This document shows positions 9,116 through 17,604 of a stretch of DNA of 64,000 nucleotides, piece by piece (the first letter of the stretch is position 1; every line of letters begins with the position of its first letter). The notes beneath the pieces are model-generated. The model was not told the DNA's origin. It saw only the letters and a list, made by a program, of their open reading frames with translations, and did no database searches. A program made the position numbers and the translations under genes. This DNA comes from Cytobacillus suaedae (lineage in GTDB: Bacteria; Bacillota; Bacilli; Bacillales; Bacillaceae_L): positions 2,188,001 through 2,252,000 of the forward strand of contig CP063163.1 in assembly GCA_014960805.1 (NCBI GenBank). The letters run 5' to 3'.

Positions 9116-9230
9116 GTAGTCCCGCTCCTCCTCTCTTTTTGAAGATAGAACCTTTGTTCTTCATTTGTTCCTTTTTTATTTTAACATAGATTTTGTGATT
9201 TTGAACTAAGGAGACTATAAATACCAAAAG

Positions 9231-9253
9231 GACCAAATCATGATGATTTGGCC
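9231..9253 (-). terminator. hairpin after vanW-like gene
   Basis: CCAAATCA and TGATTTGG arms with a TGA loop, followed on the minus strand by a T-rich CCTTTTGG stretch. The same 19-nt hairpin core recurs at 10163-10181 on the other side of the gene. Confidence 0.6.
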
Positions 9254-9265
9254 AGTCGTTTACAA

Positions 9266-10093
9266 CTAATTATGAGCTTTTAGGACTTCACTAGTAATAT
9301 CATATTTAACCTTTGAAAAATTTTTAATAAGGAGTGTTTCATCAATACAATTTCCTGTTCGTTTGTCGACTGTTTTTCTCCAAATTTCATTTTGTCTAAA
9401 GTTTTCTCCACTTTTTTGGATGAATTCATGGTTTTTTTCTTCGATATGATAAGTGTATTTCCATTCCTCACTACTATAAATGGCTCCCTTTACATGTTTA
9501 TCCGTTAACCACACTCGGATTTGAAATGAATGGTCTGTAGGATTTTTAAACCTTAAATCGATATAGTTATAAAAAACGCCAGCTCCGCTTCCGAAAGGTA
9601 GTACTCTTCCTTCATCCGGGAAAGGGTCAAAACTGTGATGGTGTCTTTCGATAACCTGTAAAGGTGTATGGATAGCCATCCAATATAATAGATTGGCTAA
9701 TTGACATATTCCCCCGCCAATTCCTGTCTTAACTTCACCCATTGATAACTGCATACCTTCTATGTATCCTTTTTGTTTAGTCGTCTTTCCAACCAGGTGC
9801 CAAAATGAGAATATTTGTCCTGGTCCTATGATGATCCCATCAATCTTATTAGAGGCAAGACGAAGATTTGTAATCTTATTTTCTTGTAATTGTGGATCGC
9901 TATCACCTAGCCTTCTTCTTAATAAGGACTGGTGTTTCTTACATGTATATTGGAAAGAAGTTTTACTTTTTTTGTTTGCAAGTTTTGTAAAATCTTTAAG
10001 GTTAATAATATATCTAAAAAAGCGTTTTTGATTGATTCGAGTATGATATAAAATTGGATGTAATTCAGAAATTCTCAAAAGTAAAGTTACCAC
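9266..10093 (-). CDS. VanW family protein
   Basis: A protein of up to 275 residues with the VanW domain in its second half: GIGGGICQLANLLYW near residue 125, then an HHHSFDPFPD histidine cluster and LPFGSGAGVFYNYIDLRF, all hallmarks of the family. The GTG start at 10093 overlaps its Shine-Dalgarno; TTG at 10078, preceded by GGGTGG, may be the true start. VanW was named from vancomycin clusters, but homologues are common in non-resistant Bacillaceae and their biochemical role, probably at the cell wall, is unknown. No other van genes are nearby, so resistance should not be inferred. Confidence 0.85.
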   Translation of the reverse strand: MVTLLLRISELHPILYHTRINQKRFFRYIINLKDFTKLANKKSKTSFQYTCKKHQSLLRRRLGDSDPQLQENKITNLRLASNKIDGIIIGPGQIFSFWHLVGKTTKQKGYIEGMQLSMGEVKTGIGGGICQLANLLYWMAIHTPLQVIERHHHSFDPFPDEGRVLPFGSGAGVFYNYIDLRFKNPTDHSFQIRVWLTDKHVKGAIYSSEEWKYTYHIEEKNHEFIQKSGENFRQNEIWRKTVDKRTGNCIDETLLIKNFSKVKYDITSEVLKAHN

Positions 10094-10160
10094 CCTTCAT
10101 TAACTTTCATCTATGTTCCGGCTTTCTTCATCTTGTTATACGTCTAAATGTATGAGAATA

Positions 10161-10183
10161 GACCAAATCATGATGATTTGGTC
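10161..10183 (-). terminator. hairpin after lipoprotein gene
   Basis: A 10-bp perfect stem GACCAAATCA/TGATTTGGTC with TGA loop just beyond the minus-strand stop at 10204. Its core is identical to the hairpin at 9233-9251. The downstream T-tract is poor, so termination may be partial. Confidence 0.5.
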
Positions 10184-10203
10184 TGGCTTATTCTAGATTC
10201 TAG

Positions 10204-10917
10204 TTATTTCAAACCATCACCTGTAGGTATAACTGTTCTAGCAATCGCCCATAAACTAGGTGCTAAACCTTCAGCTGCTTCTTTTTGTGGCATAAAGAAA
10301 GTGAATTGGAATTTCTCTCCGTGCATATCTGAAACAATATAAATTACATCCAATTTCGTTTGCATGTCTTGAACTAAGATATGGAAATCCGCGTTATGAA
10401 ATTCTTCAATGAAAAGGTCAGTTGGTGGTACATCATGTACTCCGATTTGCTTATTACCTTCATATGCACTCATGATGTTCTTTTTCATTTCTTCAGTATT
10501 GGCTTCTGCATCTAATCTTTCAATACGAACAAAGTATTCTGGATCAACATTAGAATGGATTATATCTTTATTTGGTTCCTCTGCCTCAAATGTGAAATCT
10601 TCCAATACATATACTGCATAGCCGTTTTCACTCATTGATAATGTGGCGGGTCTAAGTTCATTTCCACCTTCTACAAATACTTCAATATCTAAGTTAGCTG
10701 CTAGCTTATGAGAACTTGAATCTTCTGTGTTCGTATCTTTGTTCTCTTTTGATTCTTTAGATTCACTGTCTTCCGTTTTGTTTTCAGGCTTATTATTTTC
10801 AACCACAGTATTTGCTGGTGCACTACCATTTGTTGACCCGCTTTCTGTAGTACCACATGCTACTAATAAACTACTCAAAAGAACAGTTGTCGCTAAAACT
10901 TTGTAATATGCTTTCAT
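10204..10917 (-). CDS. putative lipoprotein with Ser/Glu/Lys-rich linker
   Basis: A 237-residue exported lipoprotein. The first 21 residues are a classic type II signal peptide ending in lipobox LVAC with Cys21. Residues about 25-75 form a low-complexity linker rich in Ser, Glu, Asn and Lys, followed by a compact folded domain without recognisable family. The ATG at 10917 follows AAGGAGA. After membrane anchoring the domain would sit on the outer face of the membrane. No substrate-binding or enzymatic motif is visible. It is transcribed toward the VanW gene, with only a weak hairpin between them. Confidence 0.8.
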   Translation of the reverse strand: MKAYYKVLATTVLLSSLLVACGTTESGSTNGSAPANTVVENNKPENKTEDSESKESKENKDTNTEDSSSHKLAANLDIEVFVEGGNELRPATLSMSENGYAVYVLEDFTFEAEEPNKDIIHSNVDPEYFVRIERLDAEANTEEMKKNIMSAYEGNKQIGVHDVPPTDLFIEEFHNADFHILVQDMQTKLDVIYIVSDMHGEKFQFTFFMPQKEAAEGLAPSLWAIARTVIPTGDGLK

Positions 10918-11075
10918 CAAAATCTTCTCCTTAACCTTCAGGTAATTGTTTCATAAGAGTAGACGTTAACTTTACAAAAAGGTTACATTGAGAATTTTAG
11001 CAACTTGTAAAAAATATGAATGTTATTAATCATCACAGATTTAAAGCTAATAACTAGGTGGTATAGTGTTTTTTA

Positions 11076-11678
11076 TTAAAATCGTAAATCATATCTTCTA
11101 CTTCTCTTTTCCATAATAGATTCATTGGCTACATTGTACATGACTTCTACTCCTTTTGAAGAAGCTTCAAAACTAAATACATCATCTCTATCAATACCAA
11201 GGTTATCTGCTTCTTTAGCTGCATCAATGTTTGCACCCATAAAGATGAACTCCCAATTGTACTTCGCCTTTTGATGATTAATCAGGTTCCTCACTTTTTC
11301 ATAAGAAAATTCTCTGCTCGCATTCTCATATCCATCTGTTGTAATAACAAATAGTACCTGACCCGGTCTACGGGCTTCTTTCGTGTTAGATAAGCGGATA
11401 CCTACATCTAAAATTGACTTTCCTACTGCATCTAATAAGGCTGTACTCCCTCGTACAAAATAGTCATTATCTGTTAGTTTTACTTCATTCGCATCTACTC
11501 CATTCCAGAGTAGCTCATATTTATCATCAAATAAAACCGTCGTTACAATTGTTTCTCCCTTTACCACCTTTTGCTGTTCGATAAAAGCATTAAATCCTCC
11601 GATTGTATCTGATTCAAGCCCACTCATAGACCCGCTGCGATCAAGTAAAAAAATGATTTCAGTAAGATTGTTATTCAT
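11076..11678 (-). CDS. von Willebrand factor A domain protein
   Basis: A 200-residue cytosolic vWA protein consisting of little more than the domain. The MIDAS metal site is intact: DRSGSMSG at residues 13-20, the threonine of GSTALLDA near 78, and TTDGYEN near 112. No signal peptide or membrane segment. Single-domain vWA proteins of this kind often act as assembly or chaperone factors within stress or toxin-related gene sets. It is divergent to an HTH-type gene 95 bp away, sharing the promoter region, which suggests regulation by that neighbour. Function not assigned. Confidence 0.85.
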   Translation of the reverse strand: MNNNLTEIIFLLDRSGSMSGLESDTIGGFNAFIEQQKVVKGETIVTTVLFDDKYELLWNGVDANEVKLTDNDYFVRGSTALLDAVGKSILDVGIRLSNTKEARRPGQVLFVITTDGYENASREFSYEKVRNLINHQKAKYNWEFIFMGANIDAAKEADNLGIDRDDVFSFEASSKGVEVMYNVANESIMEKRSRRYDLRF

Positions 11679-11739
11679 ATTAAACTCATCCTTTCTAATA
11701 ACTTCTGATATAATAGTAACTGAGTTTATCTTTGTTTTG

Positions 11740-11756
11740 GTCGCTTGGTAAGTGAC
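11740..11756 (+). promoter_or_regulatory. inverted repeat operator candidate
   Basis: GTCGCTT and AAGTGAC arms (one mismatch) around GGT, in the 95-bp divergent gap and just upstream of the TTGGAGG ribosome binding site of the HTH gene. It could be the autoregulatory site of that protein. A TATAAT-like element lies at about 11708. Confidence 0.4.
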
Positions 11757-11773
11757 AGTTTTGGAGGTTAATT

Positions 11774-12271
11774 ATGCTAGATAAAAATACTTTACTAGAA
11801 TTGCAGGCCTATATAGATCAACATAAAGAAATTGTTTTCTATTCACTCAATGAATCTTTAAAATATAATCTTGATGAAATTAAAATTGATGAAATTGAAG
11901 ATTTTGTAAAAAAGAAACGTCAACCAACGTTTTCAGATGTTCTGTTTAAAATGATTGATAAACGAGGACAAACGGATTCCTATATCTACAATAAAGCTGG
12001 AATTGACCGTAGACATTTTTCTAAAATCCGAAAAGAAGATTATAGAGTAAGTAAAAACACGGCAATTGCTTTGGCTTTAGCTCTTGAGCTTTCTAATAGA
12101 GAAACAGAGAAACTATTAAGTGCTGCTGGTTTCACTTTATCGGATAATGATACATTTGATTTAGTTATTCAGTTTTGTCTCGAAAAGAAAATCTATGACC
12201 TTCTTTTAGTCAATGAAGCACTGGATTATTTTAGCTTACGACCTCTTCTTTCCAAAAGTATTACAAAATAA
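11774..12271 (+). CDS. helix-turn-helix domain protein
   Basis: A 165-residue soluble protein. Residues about 50-125 look like a phage-repressor-like HTH (TDSYIYNKAGIDRRHFSKIR followed by KNTAIALALALELS), the latter resembling the fourth helix of XRE-type domains. The C-terminal 40 residues are acidic and helical. Homologues of this layout are frequently found beside vWA, macro-domain or kinase genes, which matches the divergent vWA gene here. The proposed role is local transcriptional control; no effector domain can be recognised. Confidence 0.7.
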   Translation: MLDKNTLLELQAYIDQHKEIVFYSLNESLKYNLDEIKIDEIEDFVKKKRQPTFSDVLFKMIDKRGQTDSYIYNKAGIDRRHFSKIRKEDYRVSKNTAIALALALELSNRETEKLLSAAGFTLSDNDTFDLVIQFCLEKKIYDLLLVNEALDYFSLRPLLSKSITK

Positions 12272-12302
12272 AAACTCCTTATTTCAAAAATAAGGAGTTT
12301 TT
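12271..12302 (+). terminator. intrinsic terminator
   Basis: AAAACTCCTTATTT and AAATAAGGAGTTTTT arms around a short loop directly at the stop codon of the HTH gene; A- and T-flanks make it potentially bidirectional. Confidence 0.85.
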
Positions 12303-12326
12303 ATGTGTAGAGTAAGAACAGCTGTA

Positions 12327-12716
12327 CTACTCTACCTCGTAACCTGCTTCTTTCCACGCATTCGTTCCACCTTCTATAAAGGAGACATCAGTAAAGCCCA
12401 TCTTATGTAATAAGTATGCACCAAGTGCAGCTTGTCCTCCTGCACCACAAGTCATAATCACTTTTTGGTTTCTGTCTGCTAAGCGTGGTTCGCGCAAATG
12501 TTCAGGCAATTCTAAGTCAGCGCGAATTGGTAACATTCCAAGCGATATATTCATGCTACTCCGAATTAATCCACATGCACCTGCTGCTTCTTTCTCTTGT
12601 ACATCAATGACTAACGTATCTCTGTTTCCTTCAATAAGCTCTTTTGCTTCAGCTGAACTGATTGCTTTAACATGTTCACGAGCCTCTGCTACCATTTGTT
12701 TAAATGTTATTGCCAT
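12327..12716 (-). CDS. rhodanese-like domain protein
   Basis: A 129-residue single rhodanese domain for cytosolic sulfur transfer. The active-site loop is visible as MTCGAGGQAALGA with catalytic Cys near residue 90, preceded by the conserved DVQEKEA segment (CH2A-like motif) near 40 and followed by LHKMGFTDVSFIEGGTNAWKEAG, the typical C-terminal rhodanese signature. It is single-gene and convergent with the HTH gene. The natural sulfur donor and acceptor are not evident. Confidence 0.88.
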   Translation of the reverse strand: MAITFKQMVAEAREHVKAISSAEAKELIEGNRDTLVIDVQEKEAAGACGLIRSSMNISLGMLPIRADLELPEHLREPRLADRNQKVIMTCGAGGQAALGAYLLHKMGFTDVSFIEGGTNAWKEAGYEVE

Positions 12717-13067
12717 TATGATGATTCCTCCTACATTCTTTTTTTCAGAAGTCCTTTTAAGTATTACCCTTTGTTTTTAATTTCTAACCTGTATTCTAAT
12801 TGCATTATAAAAATTTTAAAACGTAAACTGGATCCTCCATATTTTCCAACACTATGGAAGTATTTGTATGAATTAAATAAAGATTAAATCAAATGATAAG
12901 ATTAACCAATTCTTTCTAATTATGGTCATGCAGGTGCGCATAATATACTGCCCTATCCAGCAGCATATATGGTGGCACTTTAGGACCAGGAGGCAGTTGA
13001 TTTCTAAATAGATAAAGCTAATTAATTTGTAACTCTATAATTTTATAGGGGAAAAGGAGTTATACGC
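12717..13067. other. 350-bp gap without a convincing gene
   Basis: Holds the upstream regions of the divergent rhodanese and lyase genes. On the minus strand 12916-13017 reads as an open stretch with protein-like composition (NQLPPGPKVPPYMLLDRAV and on to a TAG) but has no start codon, so it may be a degraded remnant. Nothing else stands out. Confidence 0.3.
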
Positions 13068-14453
13068 ATGGAATCATCAAAAATCTATCGAACAGAAAAT
13101 GATGCCTTGGGAGAAATAAGGGTACCTGCTTCAGCTTATTATGGATCTCAAACCCAACGAGCAGTTGAAAATTTTCAAATAAGTGGAATCCGCCTTCCTC
13201 GGTCTTTTATTAAGGCACAAGGTATTATTAAAGCAGCTGCTGCAACTGCTAATATGCAAATTGGGAAACTTCCACCAGACAAAGGGAAGGTAATTGTACT
13301 TGCATCTGAGGAGGTAGCACAAGGTCAGTGGGATAATCACTTTGTAGTCGATATATACCAGGCAGGTGCTGGTACCTCACAAAACATGAACGCAAACGAA
13401 GTTATCGCAAATCGTGCTTCAGAGTTATTAGGGGGCACATTGGATAGTCATTTTGTTCACCCCAACGATGATGTAAACATGTGCCAATCAACCAATGATA
13501 CGCTTCCTTCCGCCATTAATATAGCAGCCGCAGAAAATCTTGTTCAAAGGCTGCTCCCTGCTATTCAACAGTTACAACATGAATTAGAAAAAAAAGCTGA
13601 AGAATTAATGCCCGTTCTAAAAAGTGGACGTACGCATTTACATGATGCTGTACCAATTCGGTTAGGGCAGGAATTCTCCGGCTATGCTGACACGATAAGG
13701 GAATCGTATCAAGCAATAGATTCAGCACTTGATTCACTTTACGAGATTGGATTGGGTGGAAGCGCAATAGGTACTAAAATGAATGTACATCCTGATTATC
13801 CTACAAAAGTACTTCAGGAAGTATGTAGAAGAACCAACCTTCCCTTTCGACAATCAACTAATCTATTCAGGTTTCAGCAAAACACGGGAGCTCCAATTCG
13901 TACCATGTTAACTCTTAAGGAGTTAGCTATTCATTTAATAAAGATAACTAGTGACTTACGCTTATTAAGCTCAGGTCCTAGAACAGGTATAGCGGAAATT
14001 ACTCTTCCTTCTGTACAACCAGGATCAACGATTATGCCTGGCAAGGTAAATCCAGCGATTTTAGAGATGACACATATGGTTTGTTGCCAAATTATTGGAT
14101 ATGAAGCGGCCATCAGTACAGCTGGTATGGGTAGTCAACTCGAGATAAATGTTTTTATGCCAGTCATTGCACATACGCTTCTTCATTCGATTGACTTGTT
14201 ATCAAATACAATCCCTACACTTGTGACAAAATGCATTAGTGGAATAAAAGCAGATGAATCTATGTGTGAAAAGTCATTGGAAGAAAGTCTAGCTTTAGTG
14301 ACTGCACTTAGCCCTAAATTAGGTTATGACCTTTCATCTCAAATAGGTAAACAAGCCGATGAACAAAAGAAAACCATTAAACAAGTTCTCCTGGAAAAAG
14401 GGTTATTATCCCCAGAGATTGAACAACTTCTAAATCCAAGGAACATGGTTTAA
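13068..14453 (+). CDS. class II fumarase/aspartase family lyase
   Basis: A 461-residue member of the fumarase/aspartase superfamily. The signature loop with the catalytic Ser is GSTIMPGKVNP near residue 320, preceded by QAGAGTSQNMNANEVIANRA near 105 and GRTHLHDAVPIRLGQEF near 190. The segment after the signature (EMTHMVCCQIIG) is more like fumarase C, while the QAGAGTS block is closer to aspartase, so substrate specificity (fumarate hydration versus aspartate deamination) cannot be settled by reading. The true aspartase is the separate gene at 48930. ATG follows AAAAGGAG. Monocistronic with its own terminator. Confidence 0.82.
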   Translation: MESSKIYRTENDALGEIRVPASAYYGSQTQRAVENFQISGIRLPRSFIKAQGIIKAAAATANMQIGKLPPDKGKVIVLASEEVAQGQWDNHFVVDIYQAGAGTSQNMNANEVIANRASELLGGTLDSHFVHPNDDVNMCQSTNDTLPSAINIAAAENLVQRLLPAIQQLQHELEKKAEELMPVLKSGRTHLHDAVPIRLGQEFSGYADTIRESYQAIDSALDSLYEIGLGGSAIGTKMNVHPDYPTKVLQEVCRRTNLPFRQSTNLFRFQQNTGAPIRTMLTLKELAIHLIKITSDLRLLSSGPRTGIAEITLPSVQPGSTIMPGKVNPAILEMTHMVCCQIIGYEAAISTAGMGSQLEINVFMPVIAHTLLHSIDLLSNTIPTLVTKCISGIKADESMCEKSLEESLALVTALSPKLGYDLSSQIGKQADEQKKTIKQVLLEKGLLSPEIEQLLNPRNMV

Positions 14454-14459
14454 ATAAAA

Positions 14460-14500
14460 TAAAGGTGAGTTATTTCTTATTGGAGAATGACTTACCTTTT
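14460..14500 (+). terminator. probable intrinsic terminator
   Basis: AAAGGTGAGT and ACTTACCTTT arms with a longer loop, followed by a T-containing tail, after the lyase gene. Confidence 0.6.
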
Positions 14501-14604
14501 GAAATTTTATATAGATTCTCTTATGAATTTAAGGACAAAGGTCATAGCTTGGTTTTTCTGACATAAAATGTACAAGTTATATATTATGTCGGGAGTGGAT
14601 TAGG

Positions 14605-15237
14605 TTGAGTGTGAGTATTTTAATAAGTTATATCTTCTTGGGGTTAACTCTCGCTGCTCCGATTGGGCCAGTTAATTCAGCGCGCTTAGACAAAGGAATT
14701 AAAAACGGTTTCTGGCATGCATGGATTGTCGGTGCTGGGTCTATGATTGCAGATGCCTTTTTTATGTTATTAGTGTATATGGGAATGGTTCAATTTTTAG
14801 ATATACCTTTTGTACAAGTTTTCCTTTGGTTATTTGGTGGTTTTATATTAATCTATTCTGGAATTGAAAGTATTTTAGGCTCAAATTCACTATCCGTATC
14901 CTATAGTAGACAAAAAGAGTCACTCTTTAAATGTTTTATGACTGGGTTCATTATGTCAATTACAAGTCCCCTTTCCATTCTATTTTGGTTAGGAATCTAT
15001 GGGTCGGTATTAGCTAAAACAGCTCAGGTGAATGGAACTGGCGAACTGTTATTATACAGTTCGATGATTTTTATTGGTCTAACATTGTGGGATATCTTTG
15101 TAGCTGGACTATCTAGTAGTTTTCGAAAGTTCCTTAATAGTAGAATTTTAATCTCTATTTCGATTATATCTGGTCTGTCGTTGATTGGATTTGGTGTATA
15201 TTTTGGGTATCAAGGTCTTGTTGCATTATTTGGATAA
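14605..15237 (+). CDS. LysE family amino-acid exporter
   Basis: A 210-residue inner-membrane protein with about six transmembrane helices. The N-terminal segment GLTLAAPIGPVNSARLDKGI is the family fingerprint (PxGP motif), and there is a second SITSPLSILFW motif near residue 120. LysE/ArgO/RhtB proteins export amino acids or related small molecules. The TTG start at 14605 is 9 nt from GGGAG; GTG at 14611 is an alternative. It is followed by a terminator at 15281 and is probably a single-gene unit. Confidence 0.85.
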   Translation: MSVSILISYIFLGLTLAAPIGPVNSARLDKGIKNGFWHAWIVGAGSMIADAFFMLLVYMGMVQFLDIPFVQVFLWLFGGFILIYSGIESILGSNSLSVSYSRQKESLFKCFMTGFIMSITSPLSILFWLGIYGSVLAKTAQVNGTGELLLYSSMIFIGLTLWDIFVAGLSSSFRKFLNSRILISISIISGLSLIGFGVYFGYQGLVALFG

Positions 15238-15280
15238 TCCATAAATATTATGTACTGAGTACAATAAGCATAATACATAA

Positions 15281-15310
15281 AAAAGGAGACTAATTATTTA
15301 GTCTCCTTTT
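15281..15310 (+). terminator. intrinsic terminator
   Basis: AAAAGGAGACTAA/TTTAGTCTCCTTTT stem after the LysE-type gene. Confidence 0.85.
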
Positions 15311-15323
15311 AATCTATATCAAA

Positions 15324-15385
15324 TTTACGATAATTAGATTATCGTAAACTCATAACAACATAGATTAAGAATGTATCGATACATT
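15324..15385. repeat. two perfect palindromes upstream of the MerR-B12 gene
   Basis: An 11-bp-arm inverted repeat (15324-15334 and 15338-15348, loop TAG) and, 21 bp on, a 16-bp perfect palindrome AATGTATCGATACATT (15370-15385). Neither has a T-run, so they look like protein-binding sites and not terminators. Confidence 0.55.
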
Positions 15386-15410
15386 AGAATTTTTCATTTC
15401 AATCACTCTG

Positions 15411-15549
15411 TTGTATAATATTTGTGTATTATCGTGATTAAATAATACAAAAATTATACAAAACTCGCAAGTGTTTTTTGACAAAAATGGTGAAATTTTC
15501 TTTAGACAATGATTATAACTAGCCTTTTTGTATAATTTATGTATAATTA
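15411..15549 (+). promoter_or_regulatory. three pairs of 11-bp repeats, CarH/MerR-type operators
   Basis: Consecutive 11-mers TTGTATAATAT and TTGTGTATTAT (15411-15432), the inverted-orientation pair ATAATACAAAA and ATTATACAAAA (15442-15463), and TTGTATAATTT with ATGTATAATTA (15528-15549). Each pair repeats with exactly one helical turn and carries a TGTA or TACA core, the layout known for CarH/CarA operators where tetramers bind 11-bp direct repeats. A promoter TTTTCA (15391) N17 TATAAT (15414) overlaps the first pair. Confidence 0.65.
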
Positions 15550-15567
15550 CTTAAAGGAGGCGATGTT

Positions 15568-16458
15568 ATGTATACTATAAAAAAGGTTTCTGAACTAGTG
15601 GGTATACCTTCTGTAACGATACGAGCATGGGAGAACAGATATCATATCATCACTCCGCATCGAACCGAAGGCGGTCACCGGTTATATAGTCAAAATGATA
15701 TTGATACATTACTATGGTTGAGAACACAAATTGAAGAAGAAGGCTTGAAAATAAGTGAAGCCATTCGATTATTAAGACAATCTCCTGAAGTAGAAACAAG
15801 TTCTAGTAGTCAAGTGGTTGAGGTAAAGCAAACAACTTATACGGATCTAACTGAAAAATTGTACAACTACTTAACTAAATTCGATTCTGATAAGTCAAAC
15901 CAAATTATTGATTTTGCTTTTTCTATGTATCATTATGAGGATGTCTTCCACAAAGTCTTTGTACCGGTATTGTACCGTGCAGGTGATGAGTGGGAGTTAG
16001 GTAAAATAACGGTTGCTCAAGAACATTTTGCAAGTGAGTTGATTCTGCAACGCTTTACTCAATTCTTTCGTATCCTGCCTATTAATAAAAGTCTACCTAA
16101 GGCATTGGCTTTTTGTCCTGAAGGAGAAAATCATCAATTAGGGTTAATGCTTTATAGCTTATTTTTAAGAAAAAAAGCTCATGACGTGATTTATCTAGGG
16201 CCTAATACTCCATTTTCAGGTTTAACTAATTTGATTAATAGTAATAATATCTCAATCGTGGCGATATCACTTACTAATTCGAGGTATGAAGAACAAGTTA
16301 CGTCTTGGATTAATGAATGTCTAGACGTGAATAAGGATGTTAGTTTCGTTCTTGGTGGTAAAGGATTCGAACAGTCTAAGACTCCAAAAAACTCTTATGT
16401 CCTAAGTGCTGATAGTGACTGGGAAAAAGTGTATGAATTAGTCATTAAAAAGAAATAG
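15568..16458 (+). CDS. MerR-family regulator with B12-binding domain, CarH/LitR type photoreceptor
   Basis: A 296-residue regulator. Residues 1-70 are a MerR winged helix (VTIRAWENRYHIITPHRTEGGHRLY). The middle is the four-helix B12-capping domain with Trp142, Glu152 and His153 in WELGKITVAQEH, spaced exactly like the light-sensing W-x9-EH motif of CarH. The C-terminal Rossmann-type B12 domain has ENHQLG with His189 in the position of the lower cobalt ligand. Members bind adenosylcobalamin, hold DNA as tetramers in the dark and release it on light. The 11-bp repeats upstream support autoregulation. No carotenoid or photolyase target gene is adjacent. Confidence 0.85.
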   Translation: MYTIKKVSELVGIPSVTIRAWENRYHIITPHRTEGGHRLYSQNDIDTLLWLRTQIEEEGLKISEAIRLLRQSPEVETSSSSQVVEVKQTTYTDLTEKLYNYLTKFDSDKSNQIIDFAFSMYHYEDVFHKVFVPVLYRAGDEWELGKITVAQEHFASELILQRFTQFFRILPINKSLPKALAFCPEGENHQLGLMLYSLFLRKKAHDVIYLGPNTPFSGLTNLINSNNISIVAISLTNSRYEEQVTSWINECLDVNKDVSFVLGGKGFEQSKTPKNSYVLSADSDWEKVYELVIKKK

Positions 16459-16495
16459 ACCCATGCTCTCACAAAAGCAAGGGTCTATTTTTATT
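16457..16495. terminator. bidirectional intrinsic terminator
   Basis: AGACCC-TGCT and AGCA-GGGTCT arms followed by a T-run; closes the regulator gene and, on the other strand, the EAL gene. Confidence 0.75.
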
Positions 16496-16498
16496 TAC

Positions 16499-17539
16499 TT
16501 ATAACATGAGCTCTTTTTCTACTGTTACGATCGGAGCGGGTTGAGGTTTTGAGAAATAATACCCTTGAAAAAGGTCATACCCTAATTCAATTAGATAGTC
16601 TAGGTCTTCTTTTCGTTCCACTCCCTCAGCTAAAGCTAGTGCTCCCATTTCATGTGTAATATGCAGTACAGTCTCTGCAACCTTTTGTTTTGAGATATCT
16701 TCACTTACACCATTCGTGAACTCTATGGCTAGTTTCACAAAATCTGGATCCATCTTTTTAAGTGTTTCTAGATCATTAAAGCCCACTCCAACATCATCTA
16801 ATGCATACTTAAAGCCATGAGATCGATAATAATCTAAGATTCGTTTTAGATGATTGAGGTCTTTAACCTCATCTGTTTCAACAACTTCAAACACAACTTG
16901 TTCCGGTTCAATGTTTAATTGTCTTATCAATTCAAAGGTAGAGGCAAGGCAATGTTCGGGTACATAAATGGCTGTAGGGATAAAATTGATGAAAATCATC
17001 TTATCTCCTACAACTGATGCATTTCGTACCGCTTCTAATCGACAAGCGCGATCTAATGAGAACACACGATTTCTAATTCTAGCAGCCTCGAACATTTTAA
17101 ACGGAGGAATAATATTTCCTTGTTCGTCTATTCCCCTTGATAAAAGTTCCTGTCCAATGATATGTAACTGCCCCTCTTCTATACCAACGATAGGTTGATA
17201 ATGAGTACAGATTGATCTATTTTTAATTACATCATCTATCCAGATCGCTTCTCTCTCAGCTTTAAATAAGGACAAACGTTTTTTATCTCCACTATTTTTT
17301 AATGGATTAATTACCTCAGATTGAACTGCGTAAATAGATTCTATTTCCATATGTGCTTCAAGATAATCCATTAGATCATATAGAATCGATTCAATCATCC
17401 AAAAGGTATGTTTATCTATATGCTTCCACAATGTTTCAGAATAGTCACAGAAATAGTGTAATAGCTGATCTATGTTTTGGTTTACACTAAAAAACACAGT
17501 GTATCCTCTTTCTGTAGGTTGACAAACATCACAAATCAT
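16499..17539 (-). CDS. EAL domain cyclic-di-GMP phosphodiesterase
   Basis: 346 residues: an N-terminal region of about 115 residues beginning with a CDVC cysteine pair, of unknown function, then an EAL domain. Catalytic landmarks are present: GQELLSRG (the EAL motif in ELL form), INFIPTAIY near 185, FEVVETDE near 218, LDDVGVGF near 245 with the double Asp, KLAIEF, ALAEGVE near 307 and GYYFSKPQP near 330. This suggests active hydrolysis of c-di-GMP to pGpG. No membrane segment; cytosolic. Monocistronic, convergent with the B12 photoreceptor gene. Confidence 0.86.
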   Translation of the reverse strand: MICDVCQPTERGYTVFFSVNQNIDQLLHYFCDYSETLWKHIDKHTFWMIESILYDLMDYLEAHMEIESIYAVQSEVINPLKNSGDKKRLSLFKAEREAIWIDDVIKNRSICTHYQPIVGIEEGQLHIIGQELLSRGIDEQGNIIPPFKMFEAARIRNRVFSLDRACRLEAVRNASVVGDKMIFINFIPTAIYVPEHCLASTFELIRQLNIEPEQVVFEVVETDEVKDLNHLKRILDYYRSHGFKYALDDVGVGFNDLETLKKMDPDFVKLAIEFTNGVSEDISKQKVAETVLHITHEMGALALAEGVERKEDLDYLIELGYDLFQGYYFSKPQPAPIVTVEKELML

Positions 17540-17604
17540 TTAGTTCTCTCCCCTTTTTCACCTTAGACAACTATTATACGATGTTTTAGTACTAATTGAC
17601 TATA

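Noticed and set aside
9027-9236. Minus-strand frame of 69 codons overlapping the SNF2 gene start
   Set aside because: It is a shadow in another frame of the helicase start and its leader; composition is not protein-like.
9266-10093. VanW as evidence of vancomycin resistance
   Set aside because: No vanHAX, vanRS or ligase genes nearby; VanW homologues are common in susceptible Bacillaceae.
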